Assembly (NCBI GenBank): GCA_965262605.1
Contig: CBDHFN010000003.1
Coordinates: forward strand, 1,654,194 to 1,718,193
DNA length: 64,000 nt
Source: CBDHFN01 sp965262605
Lineage (GTDB): Bacteria > Pseudomonadota > Alphaproteobacteria > JASGCL01
Direction: 5' to 3'
Shown: positions 8,785 to 16,308 of the stretch, piece by piece
Layout of the letters: each line of letters begins with the position of its first letter
Numbering within the stretch: the first letter of the stretch is position 1
Notes under the pieces: generated by a model
Told to the model about the DNA's origin: nothing
What the model saw: the letters and a program-made list of their open reading frames with translations, nothing else
The model's database searches: none
Made by a program: the position numbers and the translations under genes

Positions 8785-10281
8785 ATGAATAAATTAGGGC
8801 ATTTTTATAATGGTAAAGCGCAAGAGGGCGAATCAGGGCGGTTTGGCGATGTATTTGACCCCGCAACGGGCGAAGTGCAATCGCATGCGGCTTACGCCAA
8901 TACCCAAGAAATTGATAAAATTGTTCGTCTTGCCGCTGTGGCGCAAAAAGAATGGGGCGCGACCAGTGCCGTAAAACGCGCATCAGTTTTATTTAAATTC
9001 CGTGAATTAATTATTGCCAAGAAAAATGAAATTGCCGAAATTATTGGCAAAGAACATGGTAAAACCATGGCGGACGCTTTGGGTGAAATTCAACGCGGGC
9101 TTGATGTGGTGGAGTTTGGTTGCGGTATTCCGAATTTACTAAAAGGCGGTTTTTCACAAAATATTGGTGGTTCAATTGATATTTTCAATATTCGCGAACC
9201 GATTGGAGTCGTGGGCGGAATATCGCCGTTTAATTTTCCCTTTATGGTGCCTTTATGGATGGGAGTCATGGCGATAGCTTGCGGCAATAGCTTTATTAAC
9301 AAATGCTCAGAACGCGACCCAAGTGCATCCATTAAAATTGCCCAATTATTAAGTGAAGCTGGCTTGCCCGATAATATTTGGAATGTTGTTAATGGCGATA
9401 AAGAAGCCGTAGATGGCTTGTTGCATCACCCCATGGTGCAAGCGATAAGCTTTGTGGGTTCAACCCCAGTTGGCGAATATGTTTATCAAGAAGGTTGCAA
9501 GCATAATAAACGAGTGCAAGCATTTTGCGGGGCAAAAAACCATATGATAATCATGCCAGACGCCGATATGAATCAAGCGGTTGACGCTTTGGTGGGTTCG
9601 GGATATGGTTCGGCGGGTCAAAGATGTATGGCAATTTCGGTTGCTGTGCCCGTTGGTAAAGGCACTGCCGAAGAATTAACAAGATTGTTAAAACCCCGTG
9701 TTGCTGAAATGAAAATCGGACCATACCACGATAAAAACGCTGAAATTAATCCGTTAATTACACGCCAAGCCAAAGAACGCGTGGAACGATTAATTGAATC
9801 GGGTGTCAAACAAGGCGCGGGATTAGTCGTTGATGGACGGGGTAAAAGTCTGCAAGGTTATGAAAATGGCTTTTGGGTTGGTGGCACTTTATTAAACGAA
9901 GTAAGGACTGATATGGATTGCTATGTTCAAGAAATTTTTGGACCAGTTTTATCAATCATGCAAAATACTTCATTTGAAAATGCCGTTAAGATGATTAACG
10001 ACCATGAATATGGCAATGGCACTTCAATTTTCACACGCGATGGCGATGCCGCACGGGCGTTTTATGAAAAAGTAGATGTTGGTATGGTTGGTATTAATGT
10101 GCCGATTCCCGTGCCGACTGCTTTTCATCATTTTGGCGGGTCTAAACGCTCAAAATTCGGGGATACGCAAATGTATGGTCCCGAATCCGTGGTGTTTTTT
10201 ACTAAGATGAAAACAATTTCTACGCGCTGGCCTTCGGGAGTCAAGGAAGGCGCGGAATTTGCAATGCCTACTCACAGATAA
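8785..10281 (+). CDS. mmsA: CoA-acylating methylmalonate-semialdehyde dehydrogenase
   Basis: This aldehyde-dehydrogenase-superfamily protein (498 residues) has the MmsA features: GISPFNFPFMVPLWM, AFCGAKNHMIIMPDAD and the catalytic Cys281 in GSAGQRCMAIS. It oxidises methylmalonate semialdehyde to propionyl-CoA in valine degradation, and malonate semialdehyde to acetyl-CoA in beta-alanine or inositol breakdown. I choose the second ATG (8785), because GGAG sits 6 bases before it and the protein then begins MNKLGHFYNG like its relatives. The class III aminotransferase at 40 kb could supply malonate semialdehyde. Confidence 0.92.
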   Translation: MNKLGHFYNGKAQEGESGRFGDVFDPATGEVQSHAAYANTQEIDKIVRLAAVAQKEWGATSAVKRASVLFKFRELIIAKKNEIAEIIGKEHGKTMADALGEIQRGLDVVEFGCGIPNLLKGGFSQNIGGSIDIFNIREPIGVVGGISPFNFPFMVPLWMGVMAIACGNSFINKCSERDPSASIKIAQLLSEAGLPDNIWNVVNGDKEAVDGLLHHPMVQAISFVGSTPVGEYVYQEGCKHNKRVQAFCGAKNHMIIMPDADMNQAVDALVGSGYGSAGQRCMAISVAVPVGKGTAEELTRLLKPRVAEMKIGPYHDKNAEINPLITRQAKERVERLIESGVKQGAGLVVDGRGKSLQGYENGFWVGGTLLNEVRTDMDCYVQEIFGPVLSIMQNTSFENAVKMINDHEYGNGTSIFTRDGDAARAFYEKVDVGMVGINVPIPVPTAFHHFGGSKRSKFGDTQMYGPESVVFFTKMKTISTRWPSGVKEGAEFAMPTHR

Positions 10282-10293
10282 TAAGGAAAAAAT

Positions 10294-10542
10294 ATGGAAC
10301 AACAATCATACCATGAATCTAGCCACGAAGCACCATTAAGGGCGATTTATCATCGCCGACCAAGTTCTTTGGTAAGGTTTAGGCATGGCGGTTATGGTGC
10401 GTTATATCCGTTGCATATTGATGGTGTCTTGCCAAATATCTTAAATCCTGAAATTGATGAAAATTTTGAAGCCACCCTGCCCGCGCCTAAATCTGCAAAA
10501 ATCATTGATTTAAGCCAATTTCGCAAGAAGTCACGAAGGTAA
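10294..10542 (+). CDS. Small basic protein of unknown function downstream of mmsA
   Basis: The 82-codon gene lies 12 bases after mmsA, with AAGGAA as a ribosome site 7 bases before ATG. The protein is rich in Arg/His in its first half (IYHRRPSSLVRFRHGGYG) and ends in a basic run (FRKKSRR). It has no membrane segment or Cys. Spacing suggests co-transcription with mmsA. I recognise no family. The basic ends could suit nucleic-acid or membrane-surface binding, but that is only a guess. Confidence 0.6.
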   Translation: MEQQSYHESSHEAPLRAIYHRRPSSLVRFRHGGYGALYPLHIDGVLPNILNPEIDENFEATLPAPKSAKIIDLSQFRKKSRR

Positions 10543-10566
10543 ATAATAATAAAATTTTGTCGTTTT

Positions 10567-11436
10567 TTATTGAAATTTTTTATTTAATACTAAATAATTA
10601 CCAAACAAAGCCAATATCGTGCCATAAATGACTTCAATATGCACGGGCGCGCCTTCAATGGTGAAGCTTAAAATCAAGGCAACAATTGGAAACATGACGG
10701 CGGTATACCCAGCCTTATCGGGACCAATATTATGCAATAAAGTCAAATACATGCCAAACGCCCCGCATGTCGCCAGCAAGCTTAAATATAACAGCGATAA
10801 AATATATGGCATGTTAAAATCAATCGCAAATGAACGATTCTGAACGATTGCCAAAACCGCAACAATCAATGCGCCATAACCCATGCCAAATGCCATCGTG
10901 GGCAATAATTTAATCCCCTTAATTTTATTTTTTGCGGCAATAATATTGCCTAAGGACGCGCAAATTGTGCCAATCAATGCAAAGGCTAAACCAATAAATT
11001 TTGACTTATCCCAATCGCCTTGATATTCGGGGGAAAAAATTATGATAATACCCATTACGCCTAAAACTGAACCAACCCAAAGACTGCGCGGGGGTTTCTT
11101 GCCTAAAAACATCACGCTGAATATTACATTTGTTATGGCGAACAACGAAAATACAACGGCAACTAAACCTGAACTCAACGAAAATGACGCGTAATATAAA
11201 AATACAAAATTAAAGCAAAAAATTAAGCTAGCTTGGCTTGCAATGCTTAAATGTTCGTGCATAGTTAGCTTAAATGATGATTTTTTGAAAAAACCCACCA
11301 CAAACATTACCATTGACGCAAGAAAAAACCGCCAAAAAATTGACACCATGGGGTCAACCACGCCTAATTGAAATTTTATTGCCAACCAGCTTGAACCCCA
11401 AATAATCGTTACTAAAAAAAATAAGATAAAATTCAT
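10567..11436 (-). CDS. EamA-domain transporter of the drug/metabolite (DMT) superfamily
   Basis: The 289-residue protein has ten hydrophobic segments arranged as two repeats. The first opens with the EamA signature FFLVTIIWGSSWLAIKF and contains PMVSIFWRFFLAS. The second repeat holds the matching helix packing around residues 150-285. DMT/EamA members export amino acids or metabolites across the inner membrane. The substrate cannot be told from sequence. It is convergent with the small gene after mmsA, with a 24-base gap. Confidence 0.85.
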   Translation of the reverse strand: MNFILFFLVTIIWGSSWLAIKFQLGVVDPMVSIFWRFFLASMVMFVVGFFKKSSFKLTMHEHLSIASQASLIFCFNFVFLYYASFSLSSGLVAVVFSLFAITNVIFSVMFLGKKPPRSLWVGSVLGVMGIIIIFSPEYQGDWDKSKFIGLAFALIGTICASLGNIIAAKNKIKGIKLLPTMAFGMGYGALIVAVLAIVQNRSFAIDFNMPYILSLLYLSLLATCGAFGMYLTLLHNIGPDKAGYTAVMFPIVALILSFTIEGAPVHIEVIYGTILALFGNYLVLNKKFQ

Positions 11437-11452
11437 AAAAAACCAAATTATT

Positions 11453-11526
11453 TGGAGGTGCGAGCCGGAATTGAACCGGCGTAGGAGGTTTTGCAGACCT
11501 CAGCGTCACCACTCCGCCATCGCACC
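11453..11526 (-). tRNA. tRNA-Cys (anticodon GCA), CCA encoded
   Basis: On the minus strand the 7-bp acceptor stem GGTGCGA pairs with TCGCACC. The anticodon stem GAGGT/ACCTC carries loop CTGCAAA (anticodon GCA), and the T arm is CCGGTTCAATTCCGG. The discriminator base is U73, the identity base for cysteinyl-tRNA, and the CCA end is genomically encoded at 11453-11455. Confidence 0.97.
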
Positions 11527-11628
11527 ATCGCGAATGTGTATATAATGATTATTTTGAATTTGCAAGCGGTATTTCAAAAATTTCATTAAAAAATTTTATT
11601 AAAATTTTAAATAAATATTATCTTTAAC

Positions 11629-11656
11629 TTGATTTATTTTAGAATTATTTTATTAT
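11629..11656 (+). promoter_or_regulatory. Promoter of the glycan module, copy 1 (possibly leaderless)
   Basis: TTGATT (11629-11634), a 16-bp spacer and TATTAT (11651-11656). The box lies in a segment, CTTGATTTATTTTAGAAT, that recurs before 13805 and 15709. The ATG at 11664 is only 8 bases past the -10, so the start codon would fall at or very near +1. Confidence 0.5.
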
Positions 11657-11663
11657 ATCATTC

Positions 11664-12593
11664 ATGCATGACATTACACAAACAAGACATTTTAATCAAA
11701 TTATCCAAAAAGGCGATGTTTTAATAAAAGCATCAAAAATGAAAGATAAGATACGCGCCGAATATAATTTTTTTCATTTTGTGCCAAAAAAAATGCAAAA
11801 ATGGTTTGTTGAACCTTTTGATTTTATACAAGAAAGCGAAATATCGTCTTATAAAATGAAACGATATAACTGCATTGATGCAGCAAAACAATGGGTTAAT
11901 AATGGCTTAAATTACCAAGATTTTAATCAATTTATAGAGCTTTTCTTTGAATTTATTCACGAAAGACCTCTTAAAAAAAATAAAAACCAAACACATGTTA
12001 ATTTTTTATTCGTTGAAAAATTACACCAACGATGTAATGAATTCTTAGCATCAGAAATTGGGCAAAAAATTAATAAATTAGCCATTCAACTAAATTCACA
12101 ATATGATATTCATTGGCAATTATCACGATTTAATCAATTATTTAACCAATACCATCATGAATTTATGTCAGAAAATTTAACAATTGGACATGGTGATTCT
12201 TGCTTGTCTAATATTTTATATGACAAAAATTTAGGTTTATTCAAATTAGTTGATCCTCGTGGATCTCTTATTCCCTCAGGTGCTTGGATGCATCCGCTAT
12301 ATGATGTTTGTAAAATATCTCATAGCATATTAGGTAATTATGATTTTATAAATTACGAAAAATTCACAATTGACAATAATGCGCGCGTTTGTTTTGCGAA
12401 TGAATTTTTATTACCTTTAAAACAAGTTTTTGTGGATAAATTATCACACTTAGGGTTTAATTATAAAGCAGTTCGTTTGGGTGAAGTTTCGTTATTTTTA
12501 TCTATGCTGCCTTTGCATGGAGATAAAATAGATAAATTATTAGCGATTACAATTAATTCATATCAAATTATGCAGGAGCTTGAAAATGAATAA
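11664..12593 (+). CDS. Phosphotransferase (APH/choline-kinase-like) of a surface-polysaccharide module
   Basis: The 309-residue protein has the catalytic loop GHGDSCLSNILYD (His-x-Asp-x4-Asn) near residue 178 and a metal-binding VDPRGS about 20 residues later. These place it in the aminoglycoside-phosphotransferase/choline-kinase fold. Together with the two following genes it forms a unit known from capsule and lipopolysaccharide loci, where small kinases phosphorylate an alcohol or sugar before nucleotide activation. Its stop overlaps the next start by 8 bases, so translation is probably coupled. Substrate unknown. Confidence 0.75.
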   Translation: MHDITQTRHFNQIIQKGDVLIKASKMKDKIRAEYNFFHFVPKKMQKWFVEPFDFIQESEISSYKMKRYNCIDAAKQWVNNGLNYQDFNQFIELFFEFIHERPLKKNKNQTHVNFLFVEKLHQRCNEFLASEIGQKINKLAIQLNSQYDIHWQLSRFNQLFNQYHHEFMSENLTIGHGDSCLSNILYDKNLGLFKLVDPRGSLIPSGAWMHPLYDVCKISHSILGNYDFINYEKFTIDNNARVCFANEFLLPLKQVFVDKLSHLGFNYKAVRLGEVSLFLSMLPLHGDKIDKLLAITINSYQIMQELENE

Positions 12594-12966
12594 AAATATT
12601 ATCATTGATATTGATGGCACTTTATGCCCATTAAAGCAATCAAACCAAGAATACGCTGATTTAATTCCATTCCAACCGATTGTGGAACAATTGTGGCATT
12701 ATAAATCTATGGGGTATAAAATAACCCTATTCACATCAAGAAATATGCGTAGTTTTGAAAATAATATCGGTAAAATAAACAAATTTACTGCACCAATTTT
12801 ATGGTCATGGTTAGAAAAATGGAACATACCATATGATGAGTTAATTTTTGGCAAGCCATGGTGTGATAAATTTGGATTTTATGTAGATGACAAAGCCATT
12901 CGCCCAGATGAGTTTTTAAATTTATCAGAAGCGCAAATTCAACAATTAATAGGAAATATGAAATGA
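12586..12966 (+). CDS. Capsule-biosynthesis HAD phosphatase (EcbF/BcbF type)
   Basis: This 126-residue HAD protein has motif I DIDGT, the threonine/serine motif in FTSRNMRSFENN, and motif III/IV in FGKPWCDKFGFYVDDKAIRP. The string SRNMR...GKIN...GKPWC...GFYVDD is what I recall for EcbF/BcbF capsule phosphatases (HAD subfamily IIIC). The start at 12586 has AGGAG 7 bases upstream and lies inside the end of the kinase gene. It probably dephosphorylates a sugar or polyol phosphate for the neighbouring nucleotidyltransferase. Its 3' end overlaps the next gene by 4 bases (ATGA). Confidence 0.85.
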   Translation: MNKNIIIDIDGTLCPLKQSNQEYADLIPFQPIVEQLWHYKSMGYKITLFTSRNMRSFENNIGKINKFTAPILWSWLEKWNIPYDELIFGKPWCDKFGFYVDDKAIRPDEFLNLSEAQIQQLIGNMK

Positions 12967-13703
12967 ATATTGTGATAACAATGGCGGGGCTTGGTAGCAG
13001 ATTTACCCAAGCTGGTTATACAAATCCTAAATTTTCACTGATTGCAAACGGCAAAAGCCTACTTCAATGGTCAATATTATCTTTAAGTAATTTTATAAAT
13101 GACCAAACAAATTTGATTTTTGTTGCTTTGACCGAGCATTGTGTCGGCGATTATATCAAGAAATCAATAAATCACCCTCATCAATTACTTGAAATTTCTC
13201 AAACAACAGATGGGCAAGCAACCACAGCATTGCATTCACAAAATCTTTGGCAATGCGACAAGCCTTTGATGATATTCAATATTGATACATTTATTCATCC
13301 GTATTTTTTACACCCAAGTATGATTGCGCCCAATACTGATGGCTGGATTCCCTGCATGAATGCGATGGGAACACATTGGAGTTTTGTTAAGCTTGACGAA
13401 TATGATAATGCTATAAAAGTCGCAGAAAAGCAACGAATTTCACCATTTGCATCAGTTGGATTATATTATTTTGCTAAAACAGAATTATTTACCGATGCCT
13501 ATCGTCAAACATCATCAACAGAGTATCGTGAAAAATATATTGCACCATTATATAATTATCTTATATCAACGGGAAAGAAAATAAAAATTCATAATATTGA
13601 CATTAGCAACATTCATGTTTTAGGCACACCAAAAGAATTGGAATATTTTAAATCACTTAATTATCAATATGATGGTGAATCAAGGTATATTTTAAATCTT
13701 TAA
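12963..13703 (+). CDS. Sugar-phosphate nucleotidyltransferase-like protein
   Basis: The 246-residue protein starts with the nucleotidyltransferase loop ITMAGLGSRFTQAGYTNPK and has a D-x-D-like FNIDTFIH around residue 105, in line with metal-dependent NTP:sugar-phosphate transferases. It overlaps the HAD gene by 4 bases and ends the three-gene unit. Kinase, phosphatase and nucleotidyltransferase together point to making one activated precursor for a surface glycan. The sugar and the nucleotide are not evident. It is shorter than GalU/RfbA-type enzymes. Confidence 0.8.
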   Translation: MNIVITMAGLGSRFTQAGYTNPKFSLIANGKSLLQWSILSLSNFINDQTNLIFVALTEHCVGDYIKKSINHPHQLLEISQTTDGQATTALHSQNLWQCDKPLMIFNIDTFIHPYFLHPSMIAPNTDGWIPCMNAMGTHWSFVKLDEYDNAIKVAEKQRISPFASVGLYYFAKTELFTDAYRQTSSTEYREKYIAPLYNYLISTGKKIKIHNIDISNIHVLGTPKELEYFKSLNYQYDGESRYILNL

Positions 13704-13704
13704 C

Positions 13705-13732
13705 TTGATTTATTTTTAGAAACTTATATAAA
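13705..13732 (+). promoter_or_regulatory. Glycan-module promoter, copy 2
   Basis: TTGATT (13705-13710), a 16-bp spacer and TATAAA (13727-13732), preceded by the shared string ATCTTTAACTTGATTTATTT. The start codon at 13805 lies about 70 bases downstream. Confidence 0.5.
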
Positions 13733-13804
13733 ATAAAATTATTGATTAATCTAAATAATTTAATCAAATTTACCCTTTTAATTTATTAAGGCATCGTTGT
13801 AAAA

Positions 13805-14596
13805 ATGTCAGGCAAAAAACCAAAAATAGCCGTTCAATTATTTAGCTATATGCAAACATTTGAAAAAACTTATCTAGCTTTATGGGATAATTTCCTAAAC
13901 CTTTATGATTGCGATGTTTTTATTCATACATGGGACGATTTTAGCTTACTAAATAATACGAATAAATACAATGATATAATAAACAAAATTAATCTATATT
14001 ATCGCCCAAAAAAACTATTGGTTGAAAAAGCAAATTTCATAAATATTCAAGGCTATTTCGGCACGCATTTATTCAAAAAAACACCGCTTAGCACGATAAA
14101 ATATATTTTATATTCCCAAAATGCCGTCAATAATTACCGAATCGCTTATCAAACCGAAAATAACACTCAATATGATTTCGTGCTATTCATAAGACCTGAT
14201 TTAAAATTAAATGAACCATTCGTTATTGAAAATTATCAAGCCGAGTTTAATTTTAGAAAAAAATCTTCCATACATTTTACCAATATTTATGACGCATATT
14301 ATATTGATACTATGATGTTATACGCCCATGAAAACACAAGCTTGATGTTTTTAACGCAACCAGATAACGCCAATATTATTGCGGATTTATATAATCAATT
14401 TGATAAACATGTTTGCGAATATCAAAAAAATATTCCACAACCATATAAAAATTCAGACCCAAATATGCAAGGCGAATTTTATGGTGAATTTGGATTTTCA
14501 AGTTGGGAAAATTCATTTTATGAATATATTTATTGCCAAGGAATCAGACCGACCGAATATAAATTTAACTATATAATTACTAAATTTAACAATTAA
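13805..14596 (+). CDS. FIHTW-type polysaccharide-locus protein, paralogue 1 (possible glycosyltransferase)
   Basis: The 263-residue protein shares a scaffold with the next gene: KIAVQLFSYMQTFEKT, YDCDVFIHTWDDF, YRPKKLLVE, IKYILYSQNAVN, YDFVLFIRPDL and SWENSFYEYI. There are no membrane segments or signal peptide. The conserved CDVFIHTWD and FIRPD acid motifs resemble those of metal-dependent glycosyltransferases, and the location among sugar-activation genes supports such a role, but I cannot name a family with certainty. It is 61 residues shorter than its paralogue, lacking the C-terminal part. Confidence 0.6.
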   Translation: MSGKKPKIAVQLFSYMQTFEKTYLALWDNFLNLYDCDVFIHTWDDFSLLNNTNKYNDIINKINLYYRPKKLLVEKANFINIQGYFGTHLFKKTPLSTIKYILYSQNAVNNYRIAYQTENNTQYDFVLFIRPDLKLNEPFVIENYQAEFNFRKKSSIHFTNIYDAYYIDTMMLYAHENTSLMFLTQPDNANIIADLYNQFDKHVCEYQKNIPQPYKNSDPNMQGEFYGEFGFSSWENSFYEYIYCQGIRPTEYKFNYIITKFNN

Positions 14597-14654
14597 AATT
14601 TGACTTAAATGGTATTTTTGCTAAAATAAAGGTAATATGGGAAATTAAATTAAA

Positions 14655-15629
14655 ATGAAAAAAAAATATAAAGTTGCGGTGCAGTTATTTGGACATATGC
14701 GAACATTTGAAAAATGCAGTCCTTCGTTATGGCATAATATATTAAGCCAATATGATTGCGATGTGTTTATTCATACATGGGATAGCTTAAATGTGCAAGA
14801 TAAAAATAATTTTAATCCCGATTGGCAATTTAATGAAACAATTGTTAATAAAATCAACAATCTTTATCAGCCAAAAAAATTATTAATTCAATCGCAGAAT
14901 TTTGATTATAATAAAATTCAAGGCATTTATGGTTCAATTGAACCAAAACCGGGGTGCATTTCATTATTTGCCATAAAATATTTATTACATTCACAAAAAT
15001 CTGTGAATGAATTACGCATTGAACATGAAAACCAGCATAATCAAAAATATGATTTTGTTTTATTCATAAGACCTGATATTTTTATTGGTGAAAAATTAGT
15101 TATTGAAAATTATATTCATCATTTTGAATATCGGCAATTAACTTCAATACATTTTCCCATCAAATTACATGTTTATTCATACAATAACCGACATATAATG
15201 AGTCATGATACCGCAGATTTATGTTTTTTAACCAATCCAGAATCGGCGAATATTATTGGAAAATTATTTTACAATTACGATGAATATGTGATTGGAATAC
15301 AACAAACTTTTCCCAAAAAGCCGATATTATATAACAATCAATTAATTTTGCATACTGATTTTATGACTTGGGAATATTCATTTATTGAATATATAAGATG
15401 CCAAGGAATAGCCGTATTGAAATATAGACTTGGGATTGAACTTCATCGCCTTAACAATACAACCACCTATAATTTTCAAAAATTTAGATTGGGGTTTGCG
15501 GTAATAAGGGAAAATTCGTCAAAAACTAACGAATACATGAATGTAAGCTTGTCCAGTAATATAACTTATGAGCAAAAAACAAAATCAAGGCAAAAGATTA
15601 ACTTGCCTATTGATGTAATAGATTTATAA
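14655..15629 (+). CDS. FIHTW-type polysaccharide-locus protein, paralogue 2 (possible glycosyltransferase)
   Basis: The 324-residue paralogue of the preceding gene repeats its motifs in order: KVAVQLFGHMRTFEKC, YDCDVFIHTWDSL, YQPKKLLIQ, YDFVLFIRPDI and WEYSFIEYIRCQGI. It then adds about 60 residues, including a segment rich in Asn/Ser/Lys. The pair arose by tandem duplication and has since diverged strongly. Cytoplasmic location is likely. Function is uncertain for the same reasons as its partner. Confidence 0.6.
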   Translation: MKKKYKVAVQLFGHMRTFEKCSPSLWHNILSQYDCDVFIHTWDSLNVQDKNNFNPDWQFNETIVNKINNLYQPKKLLIQSQNFDYNKIQGIYGSIEPKPGCISLFAIKYLLHSQKSVNELRIEHENQHNQKYDFVLFIRPDIFIGEKLVIENYIHHFEYRQLTSIHFPIKLHVYSYNNRHIMSHDTADLCFLTNPESANIIGKLFYNYDEYVIGIQQTFPKKPILYNNQLILHTDFMTWEYSFIEYIRCQGIAVLKYRLGIELHRLNNTTTYNFQKFRLGFAVIRENSSKTNEYMNVSLSSNITYEQKTKSRQKINLPIDVIDL

Positions 15630-15655
15630 AAATACCATAAAATTCTATCTTTATC

Positions 15656-15684
15656 TTGATTTATTTTAGAATCATTCTTATATT
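15656..15684 (+). promoter_or_regulatory. Glycan-module promoter, copy 3
   Basis: TTGATT (15656-15661), a 17-bp spacer and TATATT (15679-15684), within the same CTTGATTTATTTTAGAAT context as the other two copies. GAAAGG (15694-15699), 9 bases before the ATG at 15709, would serve as ribosome site. Confidence 0.5.
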
Positions 15685-15708
15685 ACCCTAAACGAAAGGT
15701 AAAATCCA

Positions 15709-16290
15709 ATGGCAAGCAATAATCCCAACCAATTTATTGGCACGACTGATATATATTTATCAAAATTACAAAATACGATTAAACATGTTGATATGCACGC
15801 GTTTGATAATGGCGTAAATCTTATTTACGAAGCATGGCAACGCGGGTCGCAAATTATCACATTGGGCAATGGCGGGTCATCGCTTACCGCCTTGCACTTT
15901 ATCAATGATTGGAATAAATCTATTTTCATGTTGGGCAAAAAGCCTTTTTTGGGGCGGTCTTTGGTTGATAATATCGGTTTATTAATGTCATATGCCAATG
16001 ATGTTTCGTTCCAAGATGTTTTCGCCGAACAATTAAAAAATATTTTGCGCCCAAACGACTTAGTCATTGCAATTTCTGGCAGTGGTAATTCCGAAAATGT
16101 TGTGCGTGCCGTGCAATATGCCAATGAAAATGGTGCAATTACGCTGGGATTATCAGGGTATCGCGGCGGCAAATTAAAGCAACTTGCCCAGCATTCTATT
16201 TGGATTGATGCCGATGATATGCAATTATCCGAAGACTTACATTCAATATTTGGTCATATTGTTATGCAAAAGCTTTGCGGTTATTTGTAA
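15709..16290 (+). CDS. gmhA: SIS-domain isomerase, GmhA-like (sedoheptulose-7-phosphate isomerase family)
   Basis: The 193-residue single-SIS-domain protein has the sugar-phosphate loop ITLGNGGSSLTALHF, the second phosphate loop VIAISGSGNSENVVRA, and EDLHSIFGHIV near the end, matching the His/Glu region of GmhA. GmhA makes D-glycero-D-manno-heptose 7-phosphate, the first step to ADP- or GDP-heptose. In this context a capsule or S-layer heptose is plausible. No gmhB/hldE partners are seen, although the preceding HAD and nucleotidyltransferase could take analogous steps. A DnaA-initiator-associating (DiaA) role is a less likely alternative. Confidence 0.8.
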   Translation: MASNNPNQFIGTTDIYLSKLQNTIKHVDMHAFDNGVNLIYEAWQRGSQIITLGNGGSSLTALHFINDWNKSIFMLGKKPFLGRSLVDNIGLLMSYANDVSFQDVFAEQLKNILRPNDLVIAISGSGNSENVVRAVQYANENGAITLGLSGYRGGKLKQLAQHSIWIDADDMQLSEDLHSIFGHIVMQKLCGYL

Positions 16291-16308
16291 GTTATAGCAA
16301 AACCGCGA

